A stretch of 64,000 bases of DNA, taken from NCBI GenBank assembly GCA_934589065.1, contig CAKTNN010000002.1:47030-111029 (forward strand). Direction: 5' to 3'. Under the pieces are notes generated by a model that searched no databases, was not told where the DNA came from, and worked only from the letters and a program-made list of their open reading frames with translations. Positions 25,640-34,245 of this stretch are shown in pieces. The stretch is from an uncultured Oscillospiraceae bacterium. GTDB lineage: Bacteria > Bacillota > Clostridia > Oscillospirales > Oscillospiraceae. Every line of letters begins with the position of its first letter. Position 1 is the stretch's first letter. Made by a program: the position numbers and the translations under genes.

Positions 25640-27868
25640 CTACCTCCTGAAAACTAGGGTTCCCTGCTGATCCGTCCGATAAATCCGGCAGCCTGCCTGT
25701 TCCAGCCGCTCCAGCACCTGCTCGGTGGGATGCCCATAGCGGTTATTTCCCCCAACGGAAATTGCCGCGATTCTGGGTGCAACCCCATCCAGAAGTTCCT
25801 GGCTGGTGGAAGTTTTGGAGCCATGATGGCCCACTACCAAAATATCCACTTTGGGAAGATCAACAGCATGCAGCAGAGCCCTTTCCCCTGCCGCATCCAA
25901 ATCGCCGGTAATCAGTATACCACAGTTTTCCGTTTCAAACAAGACGGTCATACTGTTTTCATGGTCGGAAGAGCCCCCATAGTAAGGGTAAAAATGCACC
26001 GTACCTGCCCCCAGCGGCATAGAGAAGGGCTCCAAAATCGCTTTTCTAGGCTGAGAAAGCTCCGGAAACGCCAGCTCCCCCTCATTGCCGGGAAGAATCA
26101 ATGCATTGGCTTTCACTCTGGTCAAAAGATTTTCCACCCCGCCGCAGTGGTCTTCATCGTAATGGGTCAGGGACAGCGCCTTAAGGGTATGGATATTCTG
26201 GCTCAGCAGCATTTCCGCTGCTGCGGATGCTGAGGATTCCTCCGACCAGCCTCCGCAGTCCACCACCATGGATTCTCCCTTGCTCTGCAACAGCAGGCTT
26301 TGTCCCTGGCCCACATCCAACACCGTCAAGCGGCATTCATCCATCTGCGGGCCCAAGGATGGGAGCACCACGCAGGCTGCGAAGGAAGCTATCAAAGCAG
26401 CGGCAGAAAGCAGCTTTCCTTTTTCCCGGCAAACAAACAGAAGAATCACCAGAATATACGCAACCACCAGAAACGGTACGGTATACGGGCTGGCAGTATA
26501 CAGCGCCGCCAAGGGAAACCGGCTGAAGCACGCCGCAATCGCCAAAATCCAACGCATTGGGAACGCAACCGCCGCTCCCAACAGTTTACCCAGAGGCAGG
26601 TAGATTGCTCCCAAGGCGCTGACCCCGGCGATGCCGTAAAAGCAGACCGATACCAGGCCCAGGCACACCAGATTGGTCAGCGGAGAAACAATGCTCACCA
26701 GCCCAAAATAGTACACTGCCACAGGGGTAGACAGGCTCATAGCGCTAAGGGTCACACTGAGAGAATCTAGGCTATAACGAATGATACCAGATACGAATCC
26801 CTTTTTCGGACGTCTTGTCAGATTTTCACGGAATCGCTCCGATAGCCCGGGCTGAAACAGCAGAATTCCCAGGACGCTGAGTACGGAAAGCTGAAATCCC
26901 GCCGCCTGGATTTCAAACGGATTGATCAGCGCCAGCACAAGAACCGAGAAGGCCAATTCTGTCAGTCCGTCATATTCCCGGACAAATACGGTGGAAAGCA
27001 TCATCATGCCAGCCATCAGGCAGGCCCGGCATACCGAGGGTGTAAAGCCCACCATGGCTGCAAAAAGCACTAAAACAGGGATACCCACCACTGCCGTCAG
27101 ATATCGCCGCCTGGCGGTGATAAACCAGATTGCCCCACACAAAACGCCAATATGTAACCCGGATACAGCAACAATATGCCGAATGCCGCTGACGGAGAGG
27201 CTGGTTTTGGTCTTATAATCCAGCCCGGAGCTATCCCCCAGCAGAATGGACTGGGCGAATGGGGAAACGTCCTCCGGAAGGCACGCCTGCAATATTTCCT
27301 TAACCCGGTTTGCCAGGCGCTGGGGAAGAAAGCGAACGGATCCCGCCCGCCCCGGAAGAACGCGGTATTCCCCTTTTGGGCTTGCCAGGGCAAGTATCCT
27401 ATTTCCCGGATGAATCTGAGACGCTTTGCTTCCCTCCGGAAGCGTCAACTGAATGCGGAAGGAACCGTCCAAAATCATTCCGGGCTCCAGGGAGTCCTCC
27501 GAAACATATACCCGCAGAGGGTATTGATGCCCCAGCCAGTTGAAACTGCCGGAAGCCTGAAAGCCATAGTTGGTCGCTTCCGGATAGGAGGTTAGCATTA
27601 TTTCTCCGGAAACGGTACGGGTATCCAGCTGATACAGGGGGAAATAGTAGGTTTTTTGCAGGAGCAGCAGCCAGCAGCTGCCAAGGAGCGCCCCCAGAAA
27701 CACCAGCGCCGGGAACGCCGCTCCACGAAAGCGCAGGCTGGCCAAACCGGTAAGCACTGCCAGCACGGCAAACGCTGCCGCGATGATCGGTGCTTTCCCC
27801 CACAGCCACCCGGTAATGCCAAAAATCGCCCCGGAAAAGCCAAGACAAATCCACGCAAGCTTCCGCAC
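25640..27868 (-). CDS. comEC: ComEC/Rec2 DNA-uptake channel
   Basis: 742-residue polytopic protein that forms the membrane channel for single-stranded DNA uptake. It has an N-terminal DUF4131 region with a beta-rich segment, a central competence domain with many helices (DSSGLDYKTKTSLSVSGIRH, then HIVAVSGLHIGVL), and a C-terminal metallo-beta-lactamase domain with metal ligands in LTHYDEDHCGG and VGHHGSKTST. Full length. GTG at 27868 is chosen because it lies 7 bp from GGAGG; TTG one codon earlier is possible. Competence itself cannot be inferred, since clostridia keep comEC without known transformation. Confidence 0.93.
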   Translation of the reverse strand: MRKLAWICLGFSGAIFGITGWLWGKAPIIAAAFAVLAVLTGLASLRFRGAAFPALVFLGALLGSCWLLLLQKTYYFPLYQLDTRTVSGEIMLTSYPEATNYGFQASGSFNWLGHQYPLRVYVSEDSLEPGMILDGSFRIQLTLPEGSKASQIHPGNRILALASPKGEYRVLPGRAGSVRFLPQRLANRVKEILQACLPEDVSPFAQSILLGDSSGLDYKTKTSLSVSGIRHIVAVSGLHIGVLCGAIWFITARRRYLTAVVGIPVLVLFAAMVGFTPSVCRACLMAGMMMLSTVFVREYDGLTELAFSVLVLALINPFEIQAAGFQLSVLSVLGILLFQPGLSERFRENLTRRPKKGFVSGIIRYSLDSLSVTLSAMSLSTPVAVYYFGLVSIVSPLTNLVCLGLVSVCFYGIAGVSALGAIYLPLGKLLGAAVAFPMRWILAIAACFSRFPLAALYTASPYTVPFLVVAYILVILLFVCREKGKLLSAAALIASFAACVVLPSLGPQMDECRLTVLDVGQGQSLLLQSKGESMVVDCGGWSEESSASAAAEMLLSQNIHTLKALSLTHYDEDHCGGVENLLTRVKANALILPGNEGELAFPELSQPRKAILEPFSMPLGAGTVHFYPYYGGSSDHENSMTVLFETENCGILITGDLDAAGERALLHAVDLPKVDILVVGHHGSKTSTSQELLDGVAPRIAAISVGGNNRYGHPTEQVLERLEQAGCRIYRTDQQGTLVFRR

Positions 27869-28031
27869 CAATATCCCTCCTCCGTTTGCTTCTGAGAGTA
27901 TGATACCATTTCCTGCCGGATAGTTCTATAGGAATCGAAAGAAAATTGTCGAATTTTGTCGGAATGTCAATTCTTTTTTCTCATTTCTTTTGAGTCCCGG
28001 ACAAACATTTGATGCTTCTCCGAAAAAAGAA

Positions 28032-28060
28032 TTGCATTTGGTTTCCTGTTCTGGTAAAAT
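28032..28060 (+). promoter_or_regulatory. promoter for the E2-like gene
   Basis: TTGCAT (28032-28037) and TAAAAT (28055-28060) are spaced by 17 bp, 32 bp before the ATG at 28093, which follows GGAGG. Confidence 0.65.
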
Positions 28061-28092
28061 AGGAACATCTATGACGTAACGGAGGAAACACC

Positions 28093-28983
28093 ATGACGCA
28101 AAAAAAGAAAAAATGGGGAGATCGTCCGGATGCAGTCTGGCTGAAGGATATCCCCTCCATGAACCGGATTATGCCCGGCATTATGCCCAATCGTGCCGAT
28201 AACGAGGCCTATGTCAGTGTGGATGTGGATTACGCCCCGCTGAAAGCTTATGTGGAGAAAAAGAACGAGGGCTGCGATCCTGCGGATAAATACACCTTTT
28301 TCCATGTGATTTGTGCAGCCGTTGGCAAGGCCTTTGTGCTGCGTCCCCGGATGAACCGGTTTATCTGCAACCGGAAGCTCTATCAGCGGGACAAGATCAC
28401 CATTGGCTTTACCGTAAAGAAGAAGTTCGATGACAAGGCCGAAGAAGCTCTGGCTCTTTTCACCTACGATGAAAAGGAGACCATGGATTCCTTCCACGAA
28501 AAAATCGTCAAGGTTATCCACTCCACCAAAAGCGACACCGAGGTAGACACCTCCACGGGCACCATGGATTTTCTATCCAAGCTGCCCCAGTGGCTGATGA
28601 ATCTGCTGGTGGATATTGTGCTGTGGCTGGATAAGCGCGGCTGGGTTCCCCAGTCCATTGTAGGCTCTGACCCCAACCACGCCTCTATCTTCCTGTCCAA
28701 TCTGGGCTCTATTGGCCTGGAAATCGGCTACCATCACCTGGTGAACTGGGGAACCAACTCCTGCTTCATCGTTCTTGGCAAGAAGCACCTGAAGATGATT
28801 CATCACCCGGACGGAACCGAAGAGCTCAAGGAAGTTATTCCTCTGGGCATTACCTTGGACGAGCGAATCGCCGATGGCTACTATTATTCCGGCACAGTTG
28901 CCCTGGTGAAAACGCTGCTGGAAAATCCCGAACTGCTGGAAGCCCCTGCCGATACCCCGGTGGAATTCAGCATTCGTCGGTAA
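28093..28983 (+). CDS. stand-alone 2-oxoacid dehydrogenase E2-like acyltransferase domain
   Basis: 296-residue protein with the chloramphenicol-acetyltransferase-like fold of E2 catalytic domains but no lipoyl or subunit-binding domain. Recognisable parts are the N-terminal RIMPGIMPNRADNEAYVSV, the FHVICAAVGKAF strand, and the C-terminal SIFLSNLGSIGLEIGYHH. At the active site DHRxxDG is replaced by LDERIADG, so the catalytic His of the usual motif is Glu here. It may therefore not be a classical acyltransferase. No E1 or E3 genes are nearby, and the next gene is a cation exchanger after 24 bp. Such stand-alone proteins occur in clostridia without known function. Confidence 0.75.
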   Translation: MTQKKKKWGDRPDAVWLKDIPSMNRIMPGIMPNRADNEAYVSVDVDYAPLKAYVEKKNEGCDPADKYTFFHVICAAVGKAFVLRPRMNRFICNRKLYQRDKITIGFTVKKKFDDKAEEALALFTYDEKETMDSFHEKIVKVIHSTKSDTEVDTSTGTMDFLSKLPQWLMNLLVDIVLWLDKRGWVPQSIVGSDPNHASIFLSNLGSIGLEIGYHHLVNWGTNSCFIVLGKKHLKMIHHPDGTEELKEVIPLGITLDERIADGYYYSGTVALVKTLLENPELLEAPADTPVEFSIRR

Positions 28984-29007
28984 TATCAATCACTAGGAGT
29001 GAATCAA

Positions 29008-29985
29008 ATGCTTGTCCCTGTTTTATTGTTCGCGGTCGGTCTTGTTCTGCTGATCAAAGGCGGCGACTGGTTTGTTGACGGTGCCACCGGCATCGCGCAG
29101 CGCTTCCACGTGCCGGATCTGATTATCGGCGCTACCGTGGTTTCCATCGGCACCACGCTGCCGGAAGTGATGGTTTCTGCCACCTCTGCCCTCACCGGGC
29201 ACGGAGAAATCGCCTACGGAAATGCTATTGGCTCCATTATCTGCAATACCGCCCTGATTGCCGCCATTACTCTGGCAGTCCGGCCCGGCCCGGTGGATAC
29301 CAAGTCTCTGAAAACCCCCGTGCTGTTTTTCTTTGTATCCGCTGGCATCTATTGCCTGAATGCCTACCTCACCGGCTATTTCAGCCGGGTGCTGGGCGTC
29401 GTTATGCTGGCGCTGTTTGTGCTCTACCTGTTCGTAACCATCCGCCAGGGCTTCTGCAGCCCCGCCCCCGCCGATGCCGAAGAAACCGAGGAACTGGAAA
29501 AGAGCAAGGGAAACTCCATGGGGAAGGATATTTTCCTGCTTGTGATTGGTGCGGCCCTGGTGGCTGTGGGTGCTGACCTGCTGGTGGATAACGGCACACT
29601 GATCGCCCAAGCTATGGGTGTTCCGGAATCCGTTATCGCCCTGACCTTCGTGGCCCTGGGCACCAGCCTGCCTGAACTGGTCACTGCCATCACCTCCCTG
29701 GCAAAGGGCCACGGTGCGCTGTCCCTGGGCAATGTGATCGGCGCCAACATCTTCAATCTGGTGCTGGTTTCCGGTGTCTCCATGACCCTGTCCCCCTTCT
29801 ATATTCCCCAGTCCAGCACCATCGCCGGAATGAATGCATCCCTGGTTTTGGACATTCCCCTGATGCTGTTTGTAATGGCCTTTCTGACTTTGCCTGCTTT
29901 GGCAACCAAAAAGCTGACCCGTTTTCAGGGAATTGTACTGCTGATTGTTTACGCCGCTTTCTGTGCCATCCAGTTTACCATGTAA
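29008..29985 (+). CDS. Na+/Ca2+ exchanger family protein (YrbG-like)
   Basis: 325-residue membrane antiporter of the CaCA superfamily. About ten hydrophobic segments form two inverted halves, each with an alpha repeat: GATVVSIGTTLPEVMVSATS near residue 46 and LTFVALGTSLPELVTAITS near residue 213. The Glu in each (TLPE, SLPE) is the ion-binding residue. A cytoplasmic acidic loop (EETEELEKSKGNS) separates the halves. The ATG at 29008 follows TAGGAG; the GTG three codons upstream would overlap the ribosome site. It follows the E2-like gene by 24 bp, probably on one transcript. Confidence 0.9.
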   Translation: MLVPVLLFAVGLVLLIKGGDWFVDGATGIAQRFHVPDLIIGATVVSIGTTLPEVMVSATSALTGHGEIAYGNAIGSIICNTALIAAITLAVRPGPVDTKSLKTPVLFFFVSAGIYCLNAYLTGYFSRVLGVVMLALFVLYLFVTIRQGFCSPAPADAEETEELEKSKGNSMGKDIFLLVIGAALVAVGADLLVDNGTLIAQAMGVPESVIALTFVALGTSLPELVTAITSLAKGHGALSLGNVIGANIFNLVLVSGVSMTLSPFYIPQSSTIAGMNASLVLDIPLMLFVMAFLTLPALATKKLTRFQGIVLLIVYAAFCAIQFTM

Positions 29986-30009
29986 TTGGATTATCTTAAT
30001 GCCCTATAA

Positions 30010-30055
30010 AAGAGCGCCATTGCGGTATGCTGCACAGCACCGGAATGGCGCTCTT
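30010..30055. terminator. hairpin after the cation exchanger
   Basis: Perfect 12-bp arms AAGAGCGCCATT and AATGGCGCTCTT enclose a 22-nt loop and begin 25 bp after the stop. The T-tract is weak, so efficiency is uncertain. Confidence 0.65.
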
Positions 30056-30088
30056 AAATTTCCGTTTTTCCATTTGTAAATTCCATTC

Positions 30089-30117
30089 TTGACTTTCTAT
30101 TTATTGAGAGGTATAAT
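30089..30117 (+). promoter_or_regulatory. promoter of the tRNA-Ala gene
   Basis: TTGACT (30089-30094) and TATAAT (30112-30117) are spaced by 17 bp, 25 bp before the tRNA. The gap 29986-30458 contains a hairpin, this promoter, the tRNA and two terminators, with no integrase or other gene. Confidence 0.85.
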
Positions 30118-30141
30118 ACTCAGGCAAATGAAATTTCCCAT

Positions 30142-30217
30142 GGGCCCGTAGCGCAGCTGGGAGCGCATTACATTCGCATTGTAGGGGTCGGGAGTTCGAA
30201 TCTCCTCGGGTCCACCA
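30142..30217 (+). tRNA. tRNA-Ala (anticodon CGC)
   Basis: 76 nt with an encoded CCA end. The acceptor stem GGGCCCG pairs with CGGGTCC and includes the G3:U70 wobble pair that identifies alanine tRNAs. The D stem is GCGC/GCGC, the anticodon loop is TTCGCAT (anticodon CGC, reads GCG), and the T arm has the GTTCGAATC loop. A promoter precedes it and a hairpin terminator follows 1 bp after the CCA. Confidence 0.96.
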
Positions 30218-30218
30218 G

Positions 30219-30259
30219 AAGTCCACCGTAATTTTGATAGAATTACGGTGGACTTTTTC
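30219..30259 (+). terminator. terminator after tRNA-Ala
   Basis: Perfect 15-bp arms (30219-30233 and 30241-30255) with a 7-nt loop run into a T-tract directly after the tRNA CCA end. Confidence 0.88.
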
Positions 30260-30330
30260 TATGCCCAAAAACCGCATGAAATCAAGGCTTTTGCGGTTTC
30301 AGGCACATAAAGTTAGGGTTATTTGCCACG

Positions 30331-30363
30331 AAAAGCCTGTTAGCGTTGCTAACAGGCTTTTTC
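30331..30363. terminator. bidirectional intrinsic terminator
   Basis: Arms AAAAGCCTGTTAGC and GCTAACAGGCTTTT are perfectly complementary around a 3-nt loop, with A- and T-tracts on the two sides. It lies downstream of both the tRNA (plus strand) and the 333-aa membrane protein gene (minus strand). Confidence 0.85.
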
Positions 30364-30458
30364 AGTAGATTCTCACGGAGCGAAGGAAATGCCGCAAAGG
30401 CACAGTCCGTTCTTCCGTTTCAGGTTCAATCAAAAATCTTTTGACGTCTTTTATATTT

Positions 30459-31460
30459 TTACTTATAGTCCTGACACAGGAACATGGGCTTGATGGCAAC
30501 GACCTCGTCATATTCCTCCTGATCTACCTGGACAGAGGAATCCAGTTTTTTCAGGTCTTCCTTAACAACCGCCAATGCTTCCTTCACGGACTGGGCGCGC
30601 CCCTCCCGGATAACCCGAACCATGCGGTCCAGCACTACGGGGTGCGCATACCGGGCAGGCACGGGGAAATTCTCCGGAATCAGGCTTTCCATGGTCTTTA
30701 TAGAGTCCTCCCACTGGGCATTTACTGCCTTTTTATTGTTCTTTGAAGTGGGTATGACCTGAGTGCCGGAAAACAGGAAAGCAGCGCCGAAGCCCAGAAG
30801 GGCAAAATACAGGCCCGTTTTGTCTCCCTTCACCAGGACATAAATGCCATAGCTCAGGGCAATTACACCCGCCAGAATAATCGTCAGAGCGACCCAGCGG
30901 TAGGCGGGGTTGGTACGCTCATTCACCCGCTTTGCTTTGGCAGCGGTGGACAGCTGCGTTGTCTCCTCCGGGAAGGAATCCAGGAACCGGCGGGCCGTCT
31001 CCAAAGTTTCCCGGCTCTCCTGAGCCTTGACAGAGAGTTCCTTCAAATATCGGGCCTCTTCCCGCGCCTTCTTTTCCTTCAGACGGCGCTCGGCCTCCAC
31101 ACTGTGGGTAGGCAAATCAGGCAGAAGCTTGGAAATATGGGCAATCATCATGTCCACGTCATTTTCCCACTTGAAATTGCACTGCTTCACCGTTCCATCG
31201 TCCAACTCCACCACCAAATAGGGAATGGAACCGAATACACCCTTTCCGGTAAAACCGCCCTTACTCATGGCAACCCGCTTGAACACCCGCTTTACACATG
31301 ACAAAGCCACATAGTAGTACCTGTCAATGTAAAAGCTATTCAGGTACAAAGCCTCGTCACCTACGGCGCAGGGGCCAAAATGCTCACTGAACTTCTTATC
31401 TACTGAGAGGGTGGGCCGATCCAGGGTTTTGGAGCCCAGCTTTTTTGGCGTAAAAATCAT
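30459..31460 (-). CDS. unknown membrane protein with two central helices
   Basis: 333-residue protein not assigned to a named family. The N-terminal 130 residues are soluble and beta-rich (NSFYIDRYYYVALSCVKRVF, then IPYLVVELDDGTV), resembling a PH-like fold by pattern only. Residues about 120-175 are charged and probably helical. Two adjacent membrane spans (about 190-210 and 213-233) form a hairpin. The C-terminus is soluble and acidic. ATG at 31460 follows GAGG; an earlier in-frame start at 31502 lies inside the terminator of cstA. It is the next gene after cstA on the same strand, so a functional link is possible but unproven. Confidence 0.7.
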   Translation of the reverse strand: MIFTPKKLGSKTLDRPTLSVDKKFSEHFGPCAVGDEALYLNSFYIDRYYYVALSCVKRVFKRVAMSKGGFTGKGVFGSIPYLVVELDDGTVKQCNFKWENDVDMMIAHISKLLPDLPTHSVEAERRLKEKKAREEARYLKELSVKAQESRETLETARRFLDSFPEETTQLSTAAKAKRVNERTNPAYRWVALTIILAGVIALSYGIYVLVKGDKTGLYFALLGFGAAFLFSGTQVIPTSKNNKKAVNAQWEDSIKTMESLIPENFPVPARYAHPVVLDRMVRVIREGRAQSVKEALAVVKEDLKKLDSSVQVDQEEYDEVVAIKPMFLCQDYK

Positions 31461-31471
31461 GGAATACCTCG

Positions 31472-31503
31472 AAAAAACCGGTGGGGAAGTTGCCTCCCCC
31501 ACC
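31472..31503 (-). terminator. terminator between cstA and the 333-aa gene
   Basis: On the minus strand the arms GGTGGGG and CCCCACC around a 10-nt loop are followed by GGTTTTTTC. The T-tract is immediately followed by the GAGG ribosome site of the downstream gene. Confidence 0.75.
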
Positions 31504-31519
31504 TTTTGTTGATATGGAA

Positions 31520-33004
31520 TTATTTGCCCAGCGTCTCGTACTGAGGCTTTACATCCCGCTTCTTGATGCTGTACAGGAAGATGCCCAGGAACAGGGCAGC
31601 AAACAGAACACCCACAGGATAAGCCAAAGCAGTATTGTACACGCCGTCCTTATTCAGGAACTGGCCCAGACACTCGTTGCCCAGCATGAAGTAGGTGATG
31701 GAAACGGCGGTCATGAAGGTTGCGGGAACAGCGGTGATCCAGTAGTTCTTCTTCTCATAGAACAGGAACATGGAAGCACACCACAGAACGATCATAGCCA
31801 GAGTCTGGTTGGTCCAGCTGAAGTAACGCCAGATGATGTTGTAGTCGATCTTGCCCAGAGCGTTGCCGATGCCCAGGATGGCACCAACACCCAGAACGGG
31901 GATGCAGAGGATCAGACGGTTCTTCCAGGACTTCTGCTCCAGGTGGAACCAGTCAGCCAGCACCAGACGGGCGGACCGGAAAGCGGTGTCGCCGGAGGTG
32001 ATGGGGCAAGCGATAACGCCCAGCATGGCCAGAGCGATGCCAATGCCGCCCATGGTCTTGGAGCAAATGTCGTAAACAGCGGTGGGGCCGCCGGCACCCA
32101 GGTCCAGCAGTTCCTGACCGGTGTAGATGGCGCAGCCGGCAGCAGCCCAGACCAAGGCGATGATGCCTTCGGAAACCATGGCGCCGTAGAACACGAAGTG
32201 GCCCTGCTTCTCACTCTTCAGGCAGCGAGCCATCAGGGGGCTCTGGGTGGCATGGAAGCCGGAGATGGCGCCGCAAGCCACGGTGATGAACATGAAACTC
32301 CAGATGGGGGTAGCCTTGGGGTGCATGTTGTAGAAGTGGCTCCAGATTTCGGGGATCTCATAGCCCTTGGTGAAGATACCCAGAGCCACGCCAAAGGCCA
32401 TGATGATCAGGCAGATACCGAATACGGGGTAGATCTTGCCGATGAGCTTGTCGATGGACAGGAAAGTGGCGATGAAGTAGTAGATCAGGATCAGGATCAG
32501 CCAGAACAGCTTGCTGGACAGCAGACCAGCAGCACCGTTCTTGGTGCAAAGCAGCTGAATCAGGCCAGCGGGGCCAACTGCGAAGACGGTACCGACCATA
32601 ACCAGCAGAACCACGGAGAACACACGCATTACGTTCTTCATGGTCTTGCCCAGGTAGATGCCGGAGATCTCGGAGATGGAGACGCCATCGTTACGGGCAG
32701 AAAGCATACCGGAGAAATAGTCGTGGACGCCGCCGGCAAAGATCGTACCGAAGGTGATCCACAGGAACACGATGGGCCCCCACAGGGCACCACTCAGGGC
32801 ACCGAAGATGGGGCCAAGGCCTGCGATATTGAGCAGCTGGATCATGAACAGCTTCCACTCAGGCAGAACCACGTAGTCCACACCATCATTGATACGGACG
32901 GCGGGGGTTTCGCGGTCATCAGGTCCGAAGGTATTCTCTACGACCTTGCCGTAGAAGAAATAACCCAGGATCAGGATTGCCAGGCAGAGCAAAAAGCTAA
33001 ACAT
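31520..33004 (-). CDS. cstA: CstA-family transporter (pyruvate/peptide)
   Basis: 494-residue polytopic membrane protein of the CstA family, whose members take up pyruvate or peptides in starved cells. The signature N-terminal block is present (FFYGKVVENTFGPDD, then PEWKLFMIQLLNIAGLGPIF). It continues with TFGTIFAGGVHDYFSGMLS and many helices up to a short basic tail. This is the compact clostridial form of about 490 residues, not the 700-residue E. coli form. AAGGAGGAG precedes the ATG. Its promoter has a pair of direct repeats upstream, consistent with activator control. Substrate is inferred from family only. Confidence 0.93.
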   Translation of the reverse strand: MFSFLLCLAILILGYFFYGKVVENTFGPDDRETPAVRINDGVDYVVLPEWKLFMIQLLNIAGLGPIFGALSGALWGPIVFLWITFGTIFAGGVHDYFSGMLSARNDGVSISEISGIYLGKTMKNVMRVFSVVLLVMVGTVFAVGPAGLIQLLCTKNGAAGLLSSKLFWLILILIYYFIATFLSIDKLIGKIYPVFGICLIIMAFGVALGIFTKGYEIPEIWSHFYNMHPKATPIWSFMFITVACGAISGFHATQSPLMARCLKSEKQGHFVFYGAMVSEGIIALVWAAAGCAIYTGQELLDLGAGGPTAVYDICSKTMGGIGIALAMLGVIACPITSGDTAFRSARLVLADWFHLEQKSWKNRLILCIPVLGVGAILGIGNALGKIDYNIIWRYFSWTNQTLAMIVLWCASMFLFYEKKNYWITAVPATFMTAVSITYFMLGNECLGQFLNKDGVYNTALAYPVGVLFAALFLGIFLYSIKKRDVKPQYETLGK

Positions 33005-33067
33005 TTGTACTCCTCCTTAAAACAGATAAAGTTTTTGCACAGCGGCAAGCCGCTTTTGCACTGTGTC

Positions 33068-33096
33068 ATTATCTATCAATTTGGTGCAAAAATCAA
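33068..33096 (-). promoter_or_regulatory. promoter of cstA
   Basis: On the minus strand TTGATT (33091-33096) and GATAAT (33068-33073) are spaced by 17 bp. The predicted leader contains a short hairpin (GCGGC-TT-GCCGC) near its 5' end. Confidence 0.65.
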
Positions 33097-33104
33097 CAGG
33101 CACA

Positions 33105-33152
33105 ATTCACAAATTCGTCACAATAAAATAGGCATTATTCACAAATAGGTCA
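33105..33152 (-). promoter_or_regulatory. direct-repeat activator site upstream of cstA
   Basis: Two 16-bp copies matching 14 of 16 bases (ATTCACAAATTCGTCA at 33105-33120, ATTCACAAATAGGTCA at 33137-33152) are offset by 32 bp, about three helical turns. The nearer copy ends 8 bp from the -35 box, a classic activator position. CstA-type genes are commonly controlled by LytTR response regulators that bind direct repeats; the regulator here is inferred. Confidence 0.55.
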
Positions 33153-33261
33153 TTATTTGTACACATTTTCCGTGTTTCTTGAGAAAAGACCCTGTTTTTC
33201 TGATGCACAAATCCAACAAAACAGGAAATAGAAATGAATCCTGGATTTTTGCCACAAAGAA

Positions 33262-33270
33262 TGGTATAAT
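33262..33270 (+). promoter_or_regulatory. extended -10 promoter of metA
   Basis: TGGTATAAT forms an extended -10 element 28 bp upstream of the metA start. No good -35 box is present, and the leader is too short for a SAM riboswitch or T-box. Confidence 0.6.
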
Positions 33271-33298
33271 GGTTTTATATTCCCTTTGGAGGTTATTT

Positions 33299-34243
33299 AT
33301 GCCTATTCGGATACCCAATGACCTGCCCGCAGCCAATGTATTACAGCAGGAAAATATTTTCGTTATGAATCAGAATCGGGCCGGATCCCAGCATATTCGG
33401 CCCTTGGAAATTGTTCTTTTGAATCTGATGCCCACAAAAATCGTCACGGAAACGCAGTTGAGCAGACTCCTTGGCAATACCCCTTTGCAGGTGAATCTGA
33501 CGCTGATGCACACCACCTCCCATCAGTCCAAAAACACCCCCCAGGATCATCTTTTGTCCTTCTATAAAACCTTTGATGAGCTAAAGGATCGGAAATTTGA
33601 CGGAATGGTCATCACCGGCGCGCCGGTGGAGCAGCTGCCTTTTGAAGAGGTGGACTACTGGCCCGAGCTATGCCGGATTATGGAATGGAGTACGCACAGC
33701 GTCCACTCTACCCTGCACATCTGCTGGGGCGCCCAGGCAGGGCTCTACTACCACTACGGTATTCCCAAGCATCCCCTGCCCCAAAAGCTCTTCGGTGTTT
33801 TCCCCCACCAGCTGGACTACAAGCGCTCCATCCTTCTGCGGGGCTTTGACGATACCTTCTATGCTCCCCATTCCCGCCACACAACGGTTTACCGGGAGGA
33901 TATCGTGCTTCACCCGGAACTGCGAGTTCTGGCCTCATCCCCGGAGGCAGGGGTTTACGCCCTGATGACCAGGCACGGGAAACAGATTTTTATCATGGGC
34001 CACGGGGAATATGATCCCGATACCCTGGAAAAGGAATATCTGCGGGACAAGAACCAAGGGCTTCCCATCTCCGTCCCTGCCCACTATTACCCGAATGACG
34101 ATGATACCAAAGCACCCATGGTTACCTGGCGCAGTCATGCAAATCTGCTGTTTTCCAACTGGCTGAACTACTTCGTTTACCAGACAACGCCCTACGACAT
34201 TATGACCGTCGGCAGCGCCGCCACTTACGAAAAAGGAGAATAA
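33299..34243 (+). CDS. metA: homoserine O-acyltransferase MetA, predicted acetyl-CoA type
   Basis: 314-residue enzyme that activates homoserine for methionine synthesis. The catalytic Cys142 is in HICWGAQAG, and the His/Glu pair is in [10 protein letters not shown]. Residue 111, in [11 protein letters not shown], is Glu. In this family Glu111 marks acetyl-CoA users (as in Bacillus) and Gly111 marks succinyl-CoA users (as in E. coli), so O-acetylhomoserine is the predicted product. The start at 33299 follows TTTGGAGG. The next gene begins 2 bp after its stop. Confidence 0.94.
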   Translation: MPIRIPNDLPAANVLQQENIFVMNQNRAGSQHIRPLEIVLLNLMPTKIVTETQLSRLLGNTPLQVNLTLMHTTSHQSKNTPQDHLLSFYKTFDELKDRKFDGMVITGAPVEQLPFEEVDYWPELCRIMEWSTHSVHSTLHICWGAQAGLYYHYGIPKHPLPQKLFGVFPHQLDYKRSILLRGFDDTFYAPHSRHTTVYREDIVLHPELRVLASSPEAGVYALMTRHGKQIFIMGHGEYDPDTLEKEYLRDKNQGLPISVPAHYYPNDDDTKAPMVTWRSHANLLFSNWLNYFVYQTTPYDIMTVGSAATYEKGE

Positions 34244-34245
34244 CA

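Noticed and set aside
30142..30458. tRNA-Ala as a mobile-element attachment site
   Set aside because: No integrase, no direct repeat of the full tRNA 3' end, and only terminators follow. The short GTCCACC repeat is part of the terminator stem.
31481..33148. 555-codon plus-strand open frame
   Set aside because: Antisense to cstA. Composition is rich in His, Gln, Gly and Asp, as expected from the reverse complement of a hydrophobic membrane protein gene.
33153..33298. SAM riboswitch or T-box before metA
   Set aside because: The extended -10 element at 33262-33270 leaves a leader of about 20 nt, too short for either.
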